Of a stretch of DNA of 64,000 bases, positions 1-12,541 are shown piece after piece. The notes under the pieces are model-generated. The model ran no database searches and was not told the DNA's origin. It saw nothing but the letters and a program-made list of their open reading frames with translations. Position 1 is the stretch's first letter. The number at the start of each line of letters is the position of its first letter. The position numbers and the translations under genes were made by a program. Source of the stretch: Leucocoprinus leucothites (lineage: Eukaryota; Basidiomycota; Agaricomycetes; Agaricales; Agaricaceae); assembly GCA_013368445.1 (NCBI GenBank), contig JAACJO010000001.1:2852001-2916000 (forward strand), read 5' to 3'.

Positions 1-1659
1 ATGTGATCTCATCTTAGGCTCAACAAGAGCTATGGTGTATCCAGACACATTTTGACCCGGGCGAACAAGAGAGAACGGGCGGATAAAGGGAGGCATTAGC
101 TCACCTGGCGACGGTGGGTCCTTGACAAGTTTCACCACGAGTTTGCCAAGCTTCGACGCTTTTAGCGATTCTACCGTCAAAGGTAATCGATCGATAATCT
201 AAAAAGCAAGCAACCACCGTAATGGTACCTTTAGCTCCACGTGAAATTAACAACACTTGGCCACGTACATGCAGCAAAGGCATGGTCGTTTCAATTAGAG
301 GACTATTGTCATTAGCAGCATATGCAGCTCTAAGCCACTCTCGTGTAATGTCCATCGCACGCGAGTTCTCGGACCATGCTCTAAAATAATGATTACCTGC
401 ACCGTCTCGAATCTTCGTCAGTATTTCCAGTCGAACACCCGGATCAGCATCCTGCATGTTAGTCGATATTCGATCCACGAGGGTGTTAACGGCTTGTGCG
501 CCTGTGAATGCCGAAGACTGGAGTAGCGGCTTGATCGATGCGTAGAACCTTGCTTTTTTCTGAGCGATCTCCTCGGGAGAAGGTTCTGGCGCCTGGGTCT
601 GGGTCTGTGGTTGGGCCTGTGCCACCTGGGAAGCTGACTGCTGTTGTGTTGCTGGAGACCGTTGTGATGTCTGAACCTGTGATTCCTGCTGAGCTTGTTG
701 CTGGGAATTATTAGGTGTCGTTGACGTTTGAGTGCCGTAGAACGATGCCGGATTGATCGTTATCCCGCCAGGACTCATGAGGGCCTGAGGGGACAGTGTT
801 CCTTGAGGAGTCACATTTGGAGGTTGTCGGTAGTATTGGGGCATAAAGAGAGAAGTTTGGGTGTAAGGGTATTGCTGCCGTTGCGGCTGGGATGTAAAGA
901 CAGAGCCATAGGGCTGAAGGTTAGGGTTGGCGCCGGATAATGTTAAACTGGGGCTAGTTGCAATTATTAGGACGGAAACAGGCCAAAAAACGCGAGGACG
1001 TACTCAATCATCACAGATTGGGAATTGGTTGATTCCAATGACTGTGACTGAATAGAATGAGACTGAGGATTATGTTGGGGCTGTGCCTGTTGCTGCAGAG
1101 GCGAACGCTGCTGGGCGGGAGGGGAATGAGGGGGAGAGGATTGTTGCTGACCGGTTTGAGCCGGCTGCTGTTGTGACTGGTTTGCAAGGGGATTGGATGT
1201 GCTGGTGGCGCCATTGAGGGTCGAGTAGGTGGAAAGGGGAATGGAGGGCCAGGCTGAACTGCCATATGGGAGTGTCGGATAGGATGGGAGAAAGTACTGA
1301 TTGTGTGACTGGGTGAGTTGTTGGTAGAAGGCCTGGGGTGAGGCGAGCATGGCAGGAGAAGTGGCTGTGGGTAAGCAAGTGACATCAGTCACTCAGAAAG
1401 TACAGAGAGACGCGTGGTGCTGGCTGAGTATTTGGCAATTGTGCTCACCTCCTAGATCTCCAAGAGTCGTGAAATCGCTGATGTCCATGTTGTTTGTGCC
1501 GGAAGAAGAGCCGACTCCAATTGGGCCCGTTTGGGGCATGGAGGATGAGCGCTCTTTTGACCAGTCCTCGAGGGATGACGAGGGCTGCCTCTGTTGTTCA
1601 TGCTGCGAGGACTCTGACAGCATGTTTGGCTGGGGAACCCACTGAAAAATGGGATCCAT
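1..1659 (-). CDS. Q-rich nuclear protein with TFIIS-N/LW-like domain (3' end outside window)
   Basis: The protein starts MDPIFQWVPQPNM at 1659; an in-frame ATG at 1701 is the alternative. Visible introns are 1365-1448, one of about 60-70 nt ending near 960, 199-268, and one starting at 104; the reading frame then continues at 1-29 and leaves the window. The N-terminal half is low complexity and rich in Q, S and P, like a transcriptional activator. The C-terminal part (about 105-560) is helical, and after splicing it runs into IDRLPLTVESLKASKLGKLV, which resembles the LW domain of TFIIS-N proteins such as PNUTS/PPP1R10. In those proteins the domain docks onto elongation factors. I infer a nuclear transcription-related role, but no specific orthologue is recognised. 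It is divergent from the HMG-box gene, with 328 bp between start codons. Confidence 0.7.
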
Positions 1660-1987
1660 CTGGACAGTGTTTTTATCGAGGCTCAGGCGAAATGTAGGCA
1701 ACTAATACGGCTCAAAGGCGAATATACCGCAATTCAGCAGCAGATATGGAAAACAACCGCTCTAGAGGTGTCGCAAGGGACGACACAGAGGGTGGGCTCG
1801 CCGCTACGGTGGTATGCGTGGTCTACAGAGTCTGTTGGGAAGAGTGTTGGCAATTCAGGATTGCCATGAAATTTCCACGCCCGCTTCAGACTCCGACTTC
1901 CCACGCTCTGTGAAACACCCTGTGTTGTCAGAAAAATCACATAAACTCAACAAAAAGCGCCTGCCTCACTTTGTTTTGTTGACTGCA

Positions 1988-2990
1988 ATGGCTGATCAGC
2001 TGGCCTCACAGCGCGACTTGGTATGCCTCCTCCCCTGCCCCTAACAGCCTTAGCTCACGGCCACTAGTACATCCACAGCATTATTTCTCTCGCTGAGAAC
2101 ATGCGCAAGTGCGCAGAGCTCAGCGAGAGCTTCGTCAAGGTCCTCAAGGGCGCCTCGGACGAGGAAATGCGTGCATTGCTCAACACAGTATGTTTCCTGT
2201 CCCGCCACTTTGTTCATTATTCTCACGCTCCTCACGCTCTACAGAACAAGCGCAAAGCCTCTGGCGCCCTCGATGAGGACGAGGGCCCAAAAAAGCGCAA
2301 GCGGAATACCAAACCAAAGGACCCCAACGCGCCCAAGCGCCCGGCCTCTTCTTACATCCTCTTCCAAAATGAGATCCGCAAGGAACTCAAGGAGAAACAT
2401 CCCACTCTCACTAACCCCGAGTTGCTCAACATGATCTCGGAAATGTGGAAGAAGATGAGCGAAGATGAAAAGGCCGTGAGTACTTCCTCCGCGTCGCGTA
2501 TTCACGTGTCTTGACGCGTCGTCGGCAGCAATATCATAAGGCCGTTGAAAGCGCCAAGGAGCGGTACTCCCAGGACAAGAAGGCGTACGACAACCGTACT
2601 CCAGAGGAAGTTGCTGCAGCAAACGCAGCTGTAGCAGAAGCCGCCGCGGTAGGTTCTCTCCCCCATCGCGTGTCAACTTGTACTGACCCTTCTCAGGCCA
2701 AGAAGAGCAAACCAAGGAAGAAGAAGGGCGCGGATGCTGCCCCCGCAGAAGTGGCTGCTCGCCCACCTCCCCCTGCCGCTGAAACGTCTCAGAGTGCATC
2801 GTCAGAGGAGGACGAGTCTACCGTGGAAGACTCTGACGACGATGATGCCCCTGCAGAAAAGGAAAGTCAAGTAGATAGTGATTCAAGCGAGGAGGAAGAG
2901 TCGGTCCCGGAAGAGAAGCCAGCCAAGAAGTCTAAGAAGGCTTCTGAACCTGCACACCAGACTCACAAGTCTAAGAAGGGGTCCAAATAG
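1988..2990 (+). CDS. HMG-box chromatin protein
   Basis: There are five exons: 1988-2020, 2068-2187, 2245-2475, 2529-2648 and 2697-2990. All junctions are GT-AG and phase 0, giving about 265 residues. The N-terminal ~50 residues are helical (SIISLAENMRKCAELSESFV). A KKRKR basic tract and then one HMG box follow, starting PKDPNAPKRPASSYILFQNE and ending near DKKAYDN, which is close to NHP6/HMGB boxes. The C-terminal tail is K-rich, then strongly acidic and serine-rich, then basic again. The family bends DNA non-specifically in chromatin. The extra N-terminal helix and long acidic tail make it larger than yeast Nhp6, so it is better compared with Hmo1/Nhp10-like proteins. The intron phases all agree, so the gene model is solid; the exact orthologue is not. 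Confidence 0.9.
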
Positions 2991-3813
2991 TTTACCGTCC
3001 TTAACGTCCTTTTTACATATTTATTTTCTTTCCAGGACCATTTTGATTGGCATACGAGTTGCGCGCGGTGCTGACCGTTGGTTCGTTGGTTCCCGACCTG
3101 TTTGTCTGTTTTTATATTTTATCTAACCGTCTAATTGGTTTCCACTCTCTTTTTTTTCCTTGGCTAGTCAGGCTGTTGTATGTTTGTCGGTGTCACTGTA
3201 TACTACCCGACACTCGTAATTGTAATGATCGTCAGTATGTCGTAGCCCGTATATCATTGCTGTGTGGTTATCGCAGTGGTCAATAGCTGAAACAGCAGAG
3301 TCATCCTTGCACTCTGGTTATCTTATCTTCCAAAAGCCACGCTGACTGCGTAATTGTGATCGACAGGATCCATTACGAACAAGACATAACCTGATATAAC
3401 CTCGTGCCATCGATCCGCCATCGCCCAAAGTTAAACATATTACTCATTACCAATTTAATATCACAAATCCCGACAATCAGAGTCCATCACCGACATCTCG
3501 TGACCATCAGTCATCCAATTCTCCAATCACGGAAATGTCAGTGATTCAACATTACATTCAACAGCGCTCTCCCTGGAAATCAATAAAAATATATTTATTA
3601 TATCACCGACCAGACCGTTGCACTGCCCTTGCGCTCAATTAGCGAAGGCACTGCCCTGCGGTATTCCCAATGAGCAACTTGAACTGCTTTCTCGGGATGG
3701 TGACCAATCATTGCCTACTAAGTCAAGCGACTGCACGACTGCGCATGACCATGATGCTATACAGCTGTGCTATTCTTGTGGCCCAAGGCCTGAGGCCTGA
3801 TGGCTAGTCCCGA
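2991..3813. other. intergenic, no gene seen
   Basis: AT-rich 3' region of the HMG gene followed by promoter sequence of the first WW gene. No ORF with recognisable coding character and no RNA gene was seen on either strand. Confidence 0.6.
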
Positions 3814-3819
3814 TATAAA
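3814..3819 (+). promoter_or_regulatory. TATA box candidate of the first WW gene
   Basis: TATAAA lies 63 bp upstream of the ATG at 3882, with a CA-rich leader directly before the start codon. The spacing fits a fungal core promoter. Position and sequence are the only evidence. Confidence 0.45.
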
Positions 3820-3881
3820 GGTCGCTATGGTGTATTAAGACTACTCTCATCACTTGTCTCCTACCCAATCACACACACACA

Positions 3882-4953
3882 ATGTCCTATCCCCCACCAA
3901 GCTCCCCTCCTCTGCGTAACCCCGATACCCGACCGCTACCTGAGGGTTGGGTTACCCAGTTCGATGAAAAGTATGTCGCTCAGCGTTGTTTAGTTTAATG
4001 CTATTGATCTGACTTTATCCATAGTTACAAGTCTTGGTATGTTAACAGCATGTCGACGCAATATATCAAAATGTTGATCGCCTTGAAACTATAGGTTCTA
4101 CGTTGACACAAGAACTGACCCCGTTACGATAACATGGGAGCACCCTGTCGGCCGTCAAGGTGGCCCGCCTCCCCCTCCTCCGTACGATTCCAAGCCAGGC
4201 GCTAGCAGTCCTGAGCCTATCGGCTTCCCAGATGCGAAAACATCATCATCATCGCCTTACCCTCCTCAGTCTTCCTCGAGTCCCGCACCTCCTGTTCCCG
4301 GGGGACCACAGGGATCTGGTGGTCAAGACAGAGGACTCGGTTCAACAGGGGCCGGATTCGCACTTAGTAAAAGTACGCCACTGCAATTTTGTCTCTGGAG
4401 AGATCATCAGAAACTTATGCCGACCTCAATTAGTGTTCGGGAAAAAGAGTGATAAACCCAATAAACAGGATAAGCCCAATAAACATGATAATTACCAAGG
4501 TAGTAGCCATTCTCCTCCTCAACAAGGCTGGGGTCCTCCCTCGCAAGGATACGGCCCTCCCCAACAAGGATATGGTCCTCCCCCACAAGGCTATGGTCAC
4601 CCTCAACAGGGCTATGGTCCTCCCCCGCAGGGCTATGGGCCTCCTCAAGGCTATGGAGGTTACGGGGGCTACGGTCCTCCCCCTCAAGGGTACGGGGGCT
4701 ACGGGCCTCCCCAAGGTTACGGATACGGTGGGCCGCAGCAAGCGATGTACGGACAGCAGAAGAAATCAGGAGGAGGAGGTATGGGCATGGGTGGTGTGGC
4801 GTTAGGAGCAGGTGCAGGTTTATTGGGCGGTCTACTGGTTGCAGATGCACTTGACGGTGGTTTTGATGATGACGGCGGTTCGTTGCTTGTTTGCGATATC
4901 GTTACCTCAAGTCTGATAATTTGTTCACAGGTGATTTCGGTGGTGACTTTTAA
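3882..4953 (+). CDS. WW-domain protein, Wwm1-like, with PQGYG repeats
   Basis: Exons are 3882-3970, 4025-4036 (12 nt), 4095-4372, 4434-4877 and 4931-4953. An N-terminal WW domain ([20 protein letters not shown], ending in WEHP) is assembled from the first three exons. Both Trp and the final Pro are present, so it should bind proline-rich ligands. A proline-rich linker follows, then about ten imperfect [12 protein letters not shown] repeats (4520-4735), and a glycine-rich hydrophobic tail [20 protein letters not shown] ending in an acidic DDDGGDFGGDF. The order WW / Q-G-Y-P repeats / Gly-rich GLLGG tail is the one I know from yeast Wwm1, a metacaspase partner; that likeness is by architecture only. 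The micro-exon and its flanking introns are shared with the next gene. Confidence 0.85.
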
Positions 4954-6245
4954 ACGATCGGCCAATCGGTCATTGGTGAAGATAACTGAAGTCAAGAGTT
5001 GATAGAGTAGTGCGATATGTGGAAATCTATATGCCCCTGGAACGTTATATATCGTTATGTTTTTTTTCTTTCTTTCCCTACTAGCCCTCTCATTGTATAT
5101 ACATCGCTATACTGTATAAAATCTCTGCGATACACGGTCATCAGCATGTCAATTTGTATAGGTTAGTTGAGCGCCAAATAACCCATTAACATTGTCGACG
5201 ACTTGGTGATTAGTACCATGATCTGCATAAATCTTCGATGGGGCAGGGCCATTGCCTAAATTCAATCATCCCAATCCAGACCCAGCCAGCCAGCCAGTTA
5301 GTCCCTGGCTTGGCACCATAGGTACATAATTATTGAATGCACTAGTGATGCCTCGAGGCACCACTTAAATTCAGCGGCGAGGAACGCACTGAGTCTAATG
5401 CGGTTCAGGTCGAGTTCAGGTCATTCAACGTGCCCGCGACAAAAATAGTGCTATTGCTCATAAACCCCGAGATGGCGGTTAAGGGTAAGTCTTTGAATAG
5501 TAACCCAGCGAGCGTCTGGCCCATCGTAGAATGGAAGAGGAAAGGCGGAGAGGCGTTGTCCCAGTAACTTCAGAGTCATCCCTCAGACAGGGGAGAACTG
5601 TCTGCTAAACGCCAGACTAGAGCAGCTACACGGCTGGAAAGCAATTTCCGGAAAACTCACGGAAGCTGTGTTGAATGTTGTTGAGCGTTGATGAACATGT
5701 CGATCATCACAATTTATCACAGGACAATCACTGTCACCCTGCTACTGCTTTCTTTATGAGTAGTTCCCTTTCACATCGTTTGAATTATCAAGACCAACCT
5801 TTGCGGTACATGGAACAAGACCTCCTGACAACGGCGTTCAACATAATAAGCAATCGTTATTCTAATTCTCGAATCGAACATATTTAGGACAATCGTTTAA
5901 TATTTACAACATATTGAGCGCCCATTATACTGTCAATAAATGAACTTGATCCCCATATGTAACACAACGGGCTCTGTCAGGACCTCATCCGAATTCCCAG
6001 CAAGCGTACTTTCTCTGATACCAGCTGCCAGAGATGAAACCCCTTCTACTCGAACGTCAGGCGTTCAATCAAGGACATCTATCCCGCGACATGCGGATAT
6101 CCAGGGCAGTGGACAATACTTCAGCAAGAGTCATTTTGACCGTGATACGGCGTTGTACTATAAGAACTTCGGGCCCTCTCCATCCCCTGTTTATATCTCC
6201 CTTCGTGGATCCCGAAATCATCTAGTCAAAGAACAGTATTTCAGT
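4954..6245. other. intergenic, no gene seen
   Basis: About 1.3 kb between the two WW genes. It contains a short CCAG-type repeat near 5280-5300 and a TATAAG at 6159-6164, about 80 bp before the next ATG. Short ORFs here show no codon bias, splice logic or family motif. Confidence 0.6.
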
Positions 6246-9200
6246 ATGGCGCAGACATCGAACCTCAAGGACGACCGTCCTTTACCTCCTGGATGGCAAC
6301 AACACTGGAGTTCAGAGTGAGTATTTCTCCTTCAATGTCGCTTTATTCGCCTGACAACATGTCCGTCCGATACTAAGTATGACCAAGTGGTACGTCTACT
6401 CAGTACACGGTCATAGACGAGGGTCACTGACGCAGAAATCACAGGTACTATGTTCAAACGACGACGGTCCCACCCAAAATGTCTTTTGAGCATCCGCTCG
6501 ACCTGGCTCCTAGCCCAGCTTCGCCACCTCCACCTCCCTATCCCCAACAGCAATCAGAGCCAGTAGTTGATCTACCCTTGAAGTCGCCTCGTCAACATAT
6601 GCAGCGCCCGCCGTCCGCTGCCAGCGTATCGTCCGCTATGTCCTCCAACTCGGGTCCTGCGCTGTCCAGCCCGCGTGGGTCCGTTATAATGACCGTTGAC
6701 CGGTTTTCAACGAGTGCTGGAGGACGCCTCCCTACACCTGCGCAATCAGTCGCATATGCACCTAGTAGGAGCACAACGATGGTACCGTTAAACCCTATGC
6801 CACAACCACAGCATCCACCCGTCCATGCGAATACACTGCCGCCTCCGGCGACTTCCATGAACCACAGACCACCTACAGCGCAAGCCCAATTCGTCCAGTC
6901 GCCCACTATGCCGACGGCGACGAGTCCAGGGAATTATCGACCGCAGTCGGCGCAAATGCACATGCCAGTCCAGTCGCCTCAACCCGTTCCTGGTCAGAAC
7001 CCAGGGGTAAATATGTCGAAGCCCCAGCAGCTCGTAAACCCAAGACCATCGTCCGCGCATGCACCAGGTGGGAGCATAGCAACAGCGCCGTTAAACTCCA
7101 TGCCTCACCCTCAGCGCCCACCTGCCCATGCGAACACGCTACCAGCGGGAACGAGTCTGATGCAAGGCCAGTTCGTCCAGTCGCTACCCGGAAAAAATCC
7201 AATGGCAAACATGCCATACCCTCAGCCACTTGTAAACCCAGGTGGGATGTACGGCAGGCTTCCCCATGCGGGTCCGACCAGTCCTGGATTACCGCCGAAT
7301 AACGCGAGCATGCTATCTGTTTCAACTTCTGCCTCGGCCGCTACAACCAATACGAATGCGACTGGAACAAATTATGCTGTACCCGCACCCGCCAAAGTAA
7401 AGATAAAGAAGGACAAGAAGGAGAAGGAGGCGAAGAAAGAAAAGGTGAAGAAAGCGAAGGATCCTAACAAGAAATCCATCTGGGGTAAATCGGCGCTGGA
7501 AGACCTGAGACAAGAGAATGCAGTCGCGCAGAGTGCTACTGCTTTACAGGCCGTCGGCGTCGGAGTGCCTCAGCTACAAATGGGAATGCAGAACCAGCCT
7601 ATGATGAATGTCGGTATGGGTGTCGGCGCGGGTGGCGTGCAGATGGGCATCTCAGTTCCAGGCCAGGTCCCAATGTTGCAGCAAAACGTCGGTCTGGGCG
7701 CTTCTGGACTCGTTGGAGGATTGGCTGGTATGCAGAATGTCGCCCCGATGGTCGGACAGATGGGGCTGCAGAACGCTGGTATGATGATGCAGAACCGTCC
7801 ATTACCGCCTGGCGTCGTCGATCTGAATAAGGTGGCCAAGGCAACGAGGAACTTCTTGTCGGGTGCACTTTACGCGGCTACCGGACTGTCTGCCCAGGAT
7901 TTTACCGCATTCCGTGGTCGGATGAAGGTCGCGTTTTCAGGGGTCGCACTCGGAGAAATGGGAGTCGACGCAAAGCAACTCGAAGCAGTGATGTCTGGGC
8001 AACCTGGAGCCAATTATCAGGGCGTAATCAACGCGTTGTTGATCCAGCAGCAGAAGGAACAGATTCGGGCGTTGCAGACCGGAAAACCACTGCGGAACGT
8101 CAATTATCAGGAATTGATTGCACAAGTCCAGAAAATGCAGAACGTCGCGAACAACAAAGTACAGCAACAAATGGCGATGAGAGCCGGGATGCAGGGTACG
8201 AGTATGCAGGGTATGGGTATGCAAGGGATGGGTATGCAAGGGATGGGTATGCAAGGGATGCAGGCGGGCATGAATGGAATGCAAATAGGCGTGAACGGTA
8301 TGGGAGGGTTGCCGACGACTATGGGGGGACAAATGGGACAGATGAATCTTGCACAACAAAGTGTGATGCTTCAGCAGCAGATCCAGCAACAACAGCAAAG
8401 GTTACAGCAGGTCCAGGCGGGAATGGCCATGAACCAGCCGATGAACGCCCAGTTGCAAGGCATGGGAACTATGGGTCTTGTGAAGCCGAAGAAGGGGAAG
8501 AAAGCCCAGAAAACGATGAACGCACAACCGGTCCTTGCGCAGCCGATGAAGAAGAAAGGGAAGACTGCGAAAGCCGCGAAACCGTTACCGGCAGTTCCAG
8601 AAGGAAAGAAGAAGAAAACACAGAAACAGGCAGCTGCCTCGGCCGCAGCACCACAGGTCGGTTCCGGACGGAAGAAAAATGTCGTTCATATGGGTGCCAC
8701 CAACATGACCACAGGTGCCTCGGCGACAGTCGTCTACCAGCAGGGACAAGTAGGACAAGTAAGGAGGCCGCGTGGAGCGGGAAGGGGGAGAAGGGGGAGA
8801 AATAACCCTGGAGATGGTTCTATCGCCCAAGGCAGCAATCAGCCGGACGGTCAATCAGGTGGAGGTGAAGACCAAGAATATACTATGTATTCAGTGACAA
8901 CGCAACAAGAGGAGGAAATCGATGAAGATGATCCACAAGATGACGAGAGCGAAGATGAGGACGATGAAGAAAGCGACGATGAAGAAGACTCTGAGGACTC
9001 GGAAGACGACGACACAGGAGAAGACGAAGATGAGGATGAGGATGAGGACGAGGATGATTATGACGAAGAGGAGGTTGACGAGGTTGATTATTCACTCTAT
9101 GAAGCATCCAATGGTTTGGATTCCGGAATGGACCTTTCCCTGCAGGATCAAACGTACGATCCTAACCAGGTCTACATGTCGGGAGTAGCGGACGATGGAC

Positions 9201-9373
9201 AACAACAGCAGTACGGGTTCGATTTCTCTGGCGGGTATTCAGGAGACACTACTGGAACAATCGATTTATCCGGAGCATTGGATTTTTCTGGAGGTGATTC
9301 AGGGGGTGGTTTCGATCTCTCGGCGAGCTTTGGAGATATGGGTTTGGGGTCTTTGGTTGGCAGTGATTCGTAG
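6246..9373 (+). CDS. large low-complexity WW-domain protein
   Basis: Exons are 6246-6316, 6378-6389 (12 nt) and 6445-9373, giving about 1003 residues. An N-terminal WW domain (LPPGWQQHWSSDMTKWYYVQ, then FEHP) is built across the same micro-exon arrangement as the neighbour. It is followed by a long P/S/Q/M-rich region with repeats (about 6500-7350), a Lys-rich stretch (near 7400-7480), and a segment with more ordinary composition (7800-8110: VVDLNKVAKATRNFLSGALY onward). After that come tandem GMQGM repeats (8190-8270), Q-rich and K-rich blocks, a very acidic D/E tract (8920-9075) and a Gly/Asp-rich tail. I recognise no orthologue. The composition suggests a scaffold or nuclear protein prone to phase separation, which is inference. 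A TATAAG lies 87 bp upstream of the ATG. Confidence 0.85.
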
Positions 9374-9473
9374 ATAGCCGAATTTGGTTACTTGTGTATT
9401 TCTAGTGATAATCACATGACAGTTAGCACATTAATTGGATTGACTGCCAGAATTTTGGAAATAGGACCTGTTG

Positions 9474-12267
9474 ATGGTTAACAAGTGGGATGTCTACTCG
9501 CGCCAGGGCATTGACCTGGCTTCAGCAGCAACTTCGTTCGGATTTTCAGCAGTAAAATCAGGTACTCGTCTTGGTGTGAGTTTTTCATACGCTTCACTGT
9601 ACCTGACCTCTTTCCATCATCCCTGACCGCGTTTTCCAGTTCCGAATTGCTCGTGGCATTACCGACACTGCTGTGGGGGTCACCACCACTGTCGTGGATC
9701 ATGCGCTCTTTGGAGGCAGCACTGTTGTTCGACCCGTCGTTGGCTCGGCAGTTGAATCAGTCTTCACTTTCGCAGAACAACTCGCACTCGCACCAATCCA
9801 TCTGTCCGAATACGTCACCTCGACGTCTTTCATAGCTGCACAAAGCTCTATCAACGTTCTTTCCGTCATATTCCCTGGTAGCAGCGAAGCTAGCTTTTCT
9901 CTGGCATCTTTCATCACTCTAGTCCGCAGAGAATGGCCGTACCGCAACGGTTCCTTACCTAATAAGATGTATGGCCTGACACAGATTGCCAGAGCCGTGG
10001 TAGCATGGGTAGCTTTACAAGGCGTTACTCAAGAGTGGCAGGAACAACGATGGTTTCGATACCTCAAGGAGTTGGATGTCATGGAACAGGACAGGAGTGA
10101 GCATGAGCGCCCGACCCTACGGCACAGGAGGTATGTCGGGTGTTAGAACCCTGTTTGCTTAATATTGAAAGTAATTTGTAGGAACTCCAGAATTCGTGTG
10201 ACTTCAGATGTCATCTTTCCCGGACGTGGTGGGCCTCAAATCATTGCTGCGAATATTGGAGAAGCTCCTGCTACTAGTGCCATGACGGTGCACTCCAGAA
10301 ACTCGACACTTTCTTCATTCTCATCTCTTACTATGACTTCAACAACAAGATATACCCCATCGCCCACCTTGTCCCGCGCTCCCTCAATGCAACAGCTATC
10401 TCGGGCGTCATCACACCAGCAACTCGCTTCCCCGACATCGCCTTCTTATCCACATCAATTAGCTCATCCTTTCCCTACCACTCAACCTCCAGAACCCCTG
10501 CCGCTTCCGTTCGACGAACTGAAACCAACCCTCAGGCGCTTGTCGAAAATGGTGTTAGCGGGTTACGGTGGTGCTTCGCTCCTCTTCTTCGGTGTGGCGC
10601 CCCACATTCGATCTTCGAACGCCGAGCCCGGAGAGGCGGGCGACAAGAGAGAAGAAGAAGCGAAACTCGAAGTAGCCGTGGATGCCGCAGAAGCAGAAGC
10701 AGTTGGGGATGACCCAGGCCTGGTTGCTTCACAACCACAAACTCAGTATTCTTGGTGGGACCAGTTGATGGGGAGACACGACAGGGAAATCTTTGAACAG
10801 TCCGTGTTGAGCTATGAAGAAGAGAAAAACAAAGATACAGTAGAAGAGAAGGAGAAGGAGGCAGCTAAAGCAAGACGAAACAAGATGAAGGCCACCGCGA
10901 TTGTTGGGACTGAACATCTGATGCCCAGGTTTTGGGTGCTGACAGATTACAACCGGGGACAGATCGTCCTTGTTCTTAGAGGTTTGTCAATGCATTTTCT
11001 TAAAGAGAAAAGTCATCTTACAATCCCTAGGTACAATGTCTCTGAACGAGATCGCCGTCGACCTTACATGCCACCCCGAGCCATTCCAGCCTGCAGAAAC
11101 CGAAACTTTCGATTTTCTTGAAGAAGAAGCTGACGAACCCTATCGCCATGTTCCAGGGCGTTTTATGTCGCGCAGAAAAGCGAAAGAGCAAGAGAAGATG
11201 CGACCATCATACTTTGTGCATTCAGGCATGTTACGGATGGCGAAAGCTATGGGTGAGATTGGCAAACCTGTTCAGCTGGCTGTCCAGGAAGCACTGTACC
11301 ATAATCCTGGTTTTGGTAAGATTTAGGCTTTCCCGTATTCGTGCATATCTGGAACATTTCTAGATCTGGTGTTGTGTGGACATAGTCTTGGTGCTGGGGT
11401 CGCCACGATTTTAGGATTGGTGAGTAACTCGCTTGAGAAAAGTGATTTATGGCTAACGTCTCCTAGATGTGGGCCGACCCAGATACTTGCCTCACGGTTC
11501 ATTCGAGCGGTCTTCCTGTTGGCCGAAGAGTCTACGTTTACTGTTTTGCACCACCGTATGTACTACCGCAAGTTTATTTTTTCAGCACAAATCAAACCTT
11601 GCCCTCTACCTTTAGTGCATTGACAGATGCGAAACTAAGTCGTCTTGCTAAGAAACTCGTAACGTCTTTCGTCTATTCCCATGACGTTGTCGCGCGACTT
11701 TCGCTCGGTTCTGTCCGTGATCTGCGGAATGCAGCACTATGGTTATGCGAAGCTGAGGAGGGCCAACACCAATATGGGAAGGATGGGGAGAAGCTACAGG
11801 AAGATGGGTGGTCAGCTGTCACAAGTCGAGCTAGGAGGTGGAAAGAGGCTAAAGAAAATGGTGGAAGGGGAAGCCAGGAGGATATGGATTGGGTATGTCT
11901 ATTTTCTCAAATGGCAACGCGATCCAAGTGTAGTTGATCCAAGCATTATTTGCGTATAGTTGATTGCAGTTCGGAAGACACTGGAGGCCAACATGAAGGA
12001 TCAAGATTTGTTTCCTCCTGGGCGCGTGCTCTGGGGTATGAGAAATGGCGATTTACATCCCTCGCACCAGAAGAAGAGCGAGAAAGATGAAGATAAATTG
12101 AGGGTATTTGAAGTCCTGGACATAGAGAATATATTCGATCAAATTGTGTTTGCGAGGAATATGCTCACGTGCGTACTATTCTTCCTGCTTTGACCATGGT
12201 AACTGATGGGGATAATAGGGCACATATGCCTCACCAATATGATCGAGCTCTTCATGATCTGTTGTAG
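9474..12267 (+). CDS. class-3 lipase, sn1-diacylglycerol-lipase-like
   Basis: Nine exons: 9474-9575, 9640-10130, 10182-10981, 11031-11315, 11364-11419, 11467-11555, 11616-11892, 11960-12168 and 12219-12267. The product is an alpha/beta hydrolase of the lipase_3 family. The LRGTMSLNEIAVDLTC block precedes the nucleophile elbow LCGHSLGAGVA (Ser in GHSLG). The acid residue is probably the Asp in YSHDVVARLSLGSVRDL, and the His is in AHMPHQYDRAL at the extreme C-terminus, all in the order seen in DAG lipases. The N-terminal half is weakly conserved and includes a Ser-rich insert (10290-10500), a hydrophobic segment (VLAGYGGASLLFFGVA) and a charged E/K-rich linker. It probably releases fatty acid from diacylglycerol or related lipids at membranes. 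Exon 1 ends at GT|GTGAGT, chosen because it gives the in-frame TRLG|FRIARGITD join. Confidence 0.88.
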
Positions 12268-12541
12268 ATTAGTATACCTCGCACATACCCACTCATACTC
12301 GTACATCATTTGATGACCCTCACGGTTTCTTGCATACTCACTGTTCGTGTATCCTATATCCATCTTTGTATATCAATACCCAGCTGCTGTCTGCTAGCTT
12401 AGTTCACTTTATTCGACATCTATCGATTCTGAACTATAGTAATCCAAGCAGTGTTCCACTGGAAAACTAGATATAAGTCGCAGACAAATACGAGGCAAGG
12501 AATTTCGCTGATACTCTACAATATCTTCTCTTCAAATTAGT

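Noticed and set aside
4407..4850. 147-codon and other minus-strand ORFs opposite the WW gene repeats
   Set aside because: They mirror the PQGYG repeat region of the plus-strand gene; the sense strand has a WW domain and consistent splicing.
8190..8270. Short tandem repeats that could suggest a CRISPR-like or satellite array
   Set aside because: They are in-frame codon repeats (GMQGM units) inside a coding exon of a eukaryotic gene.
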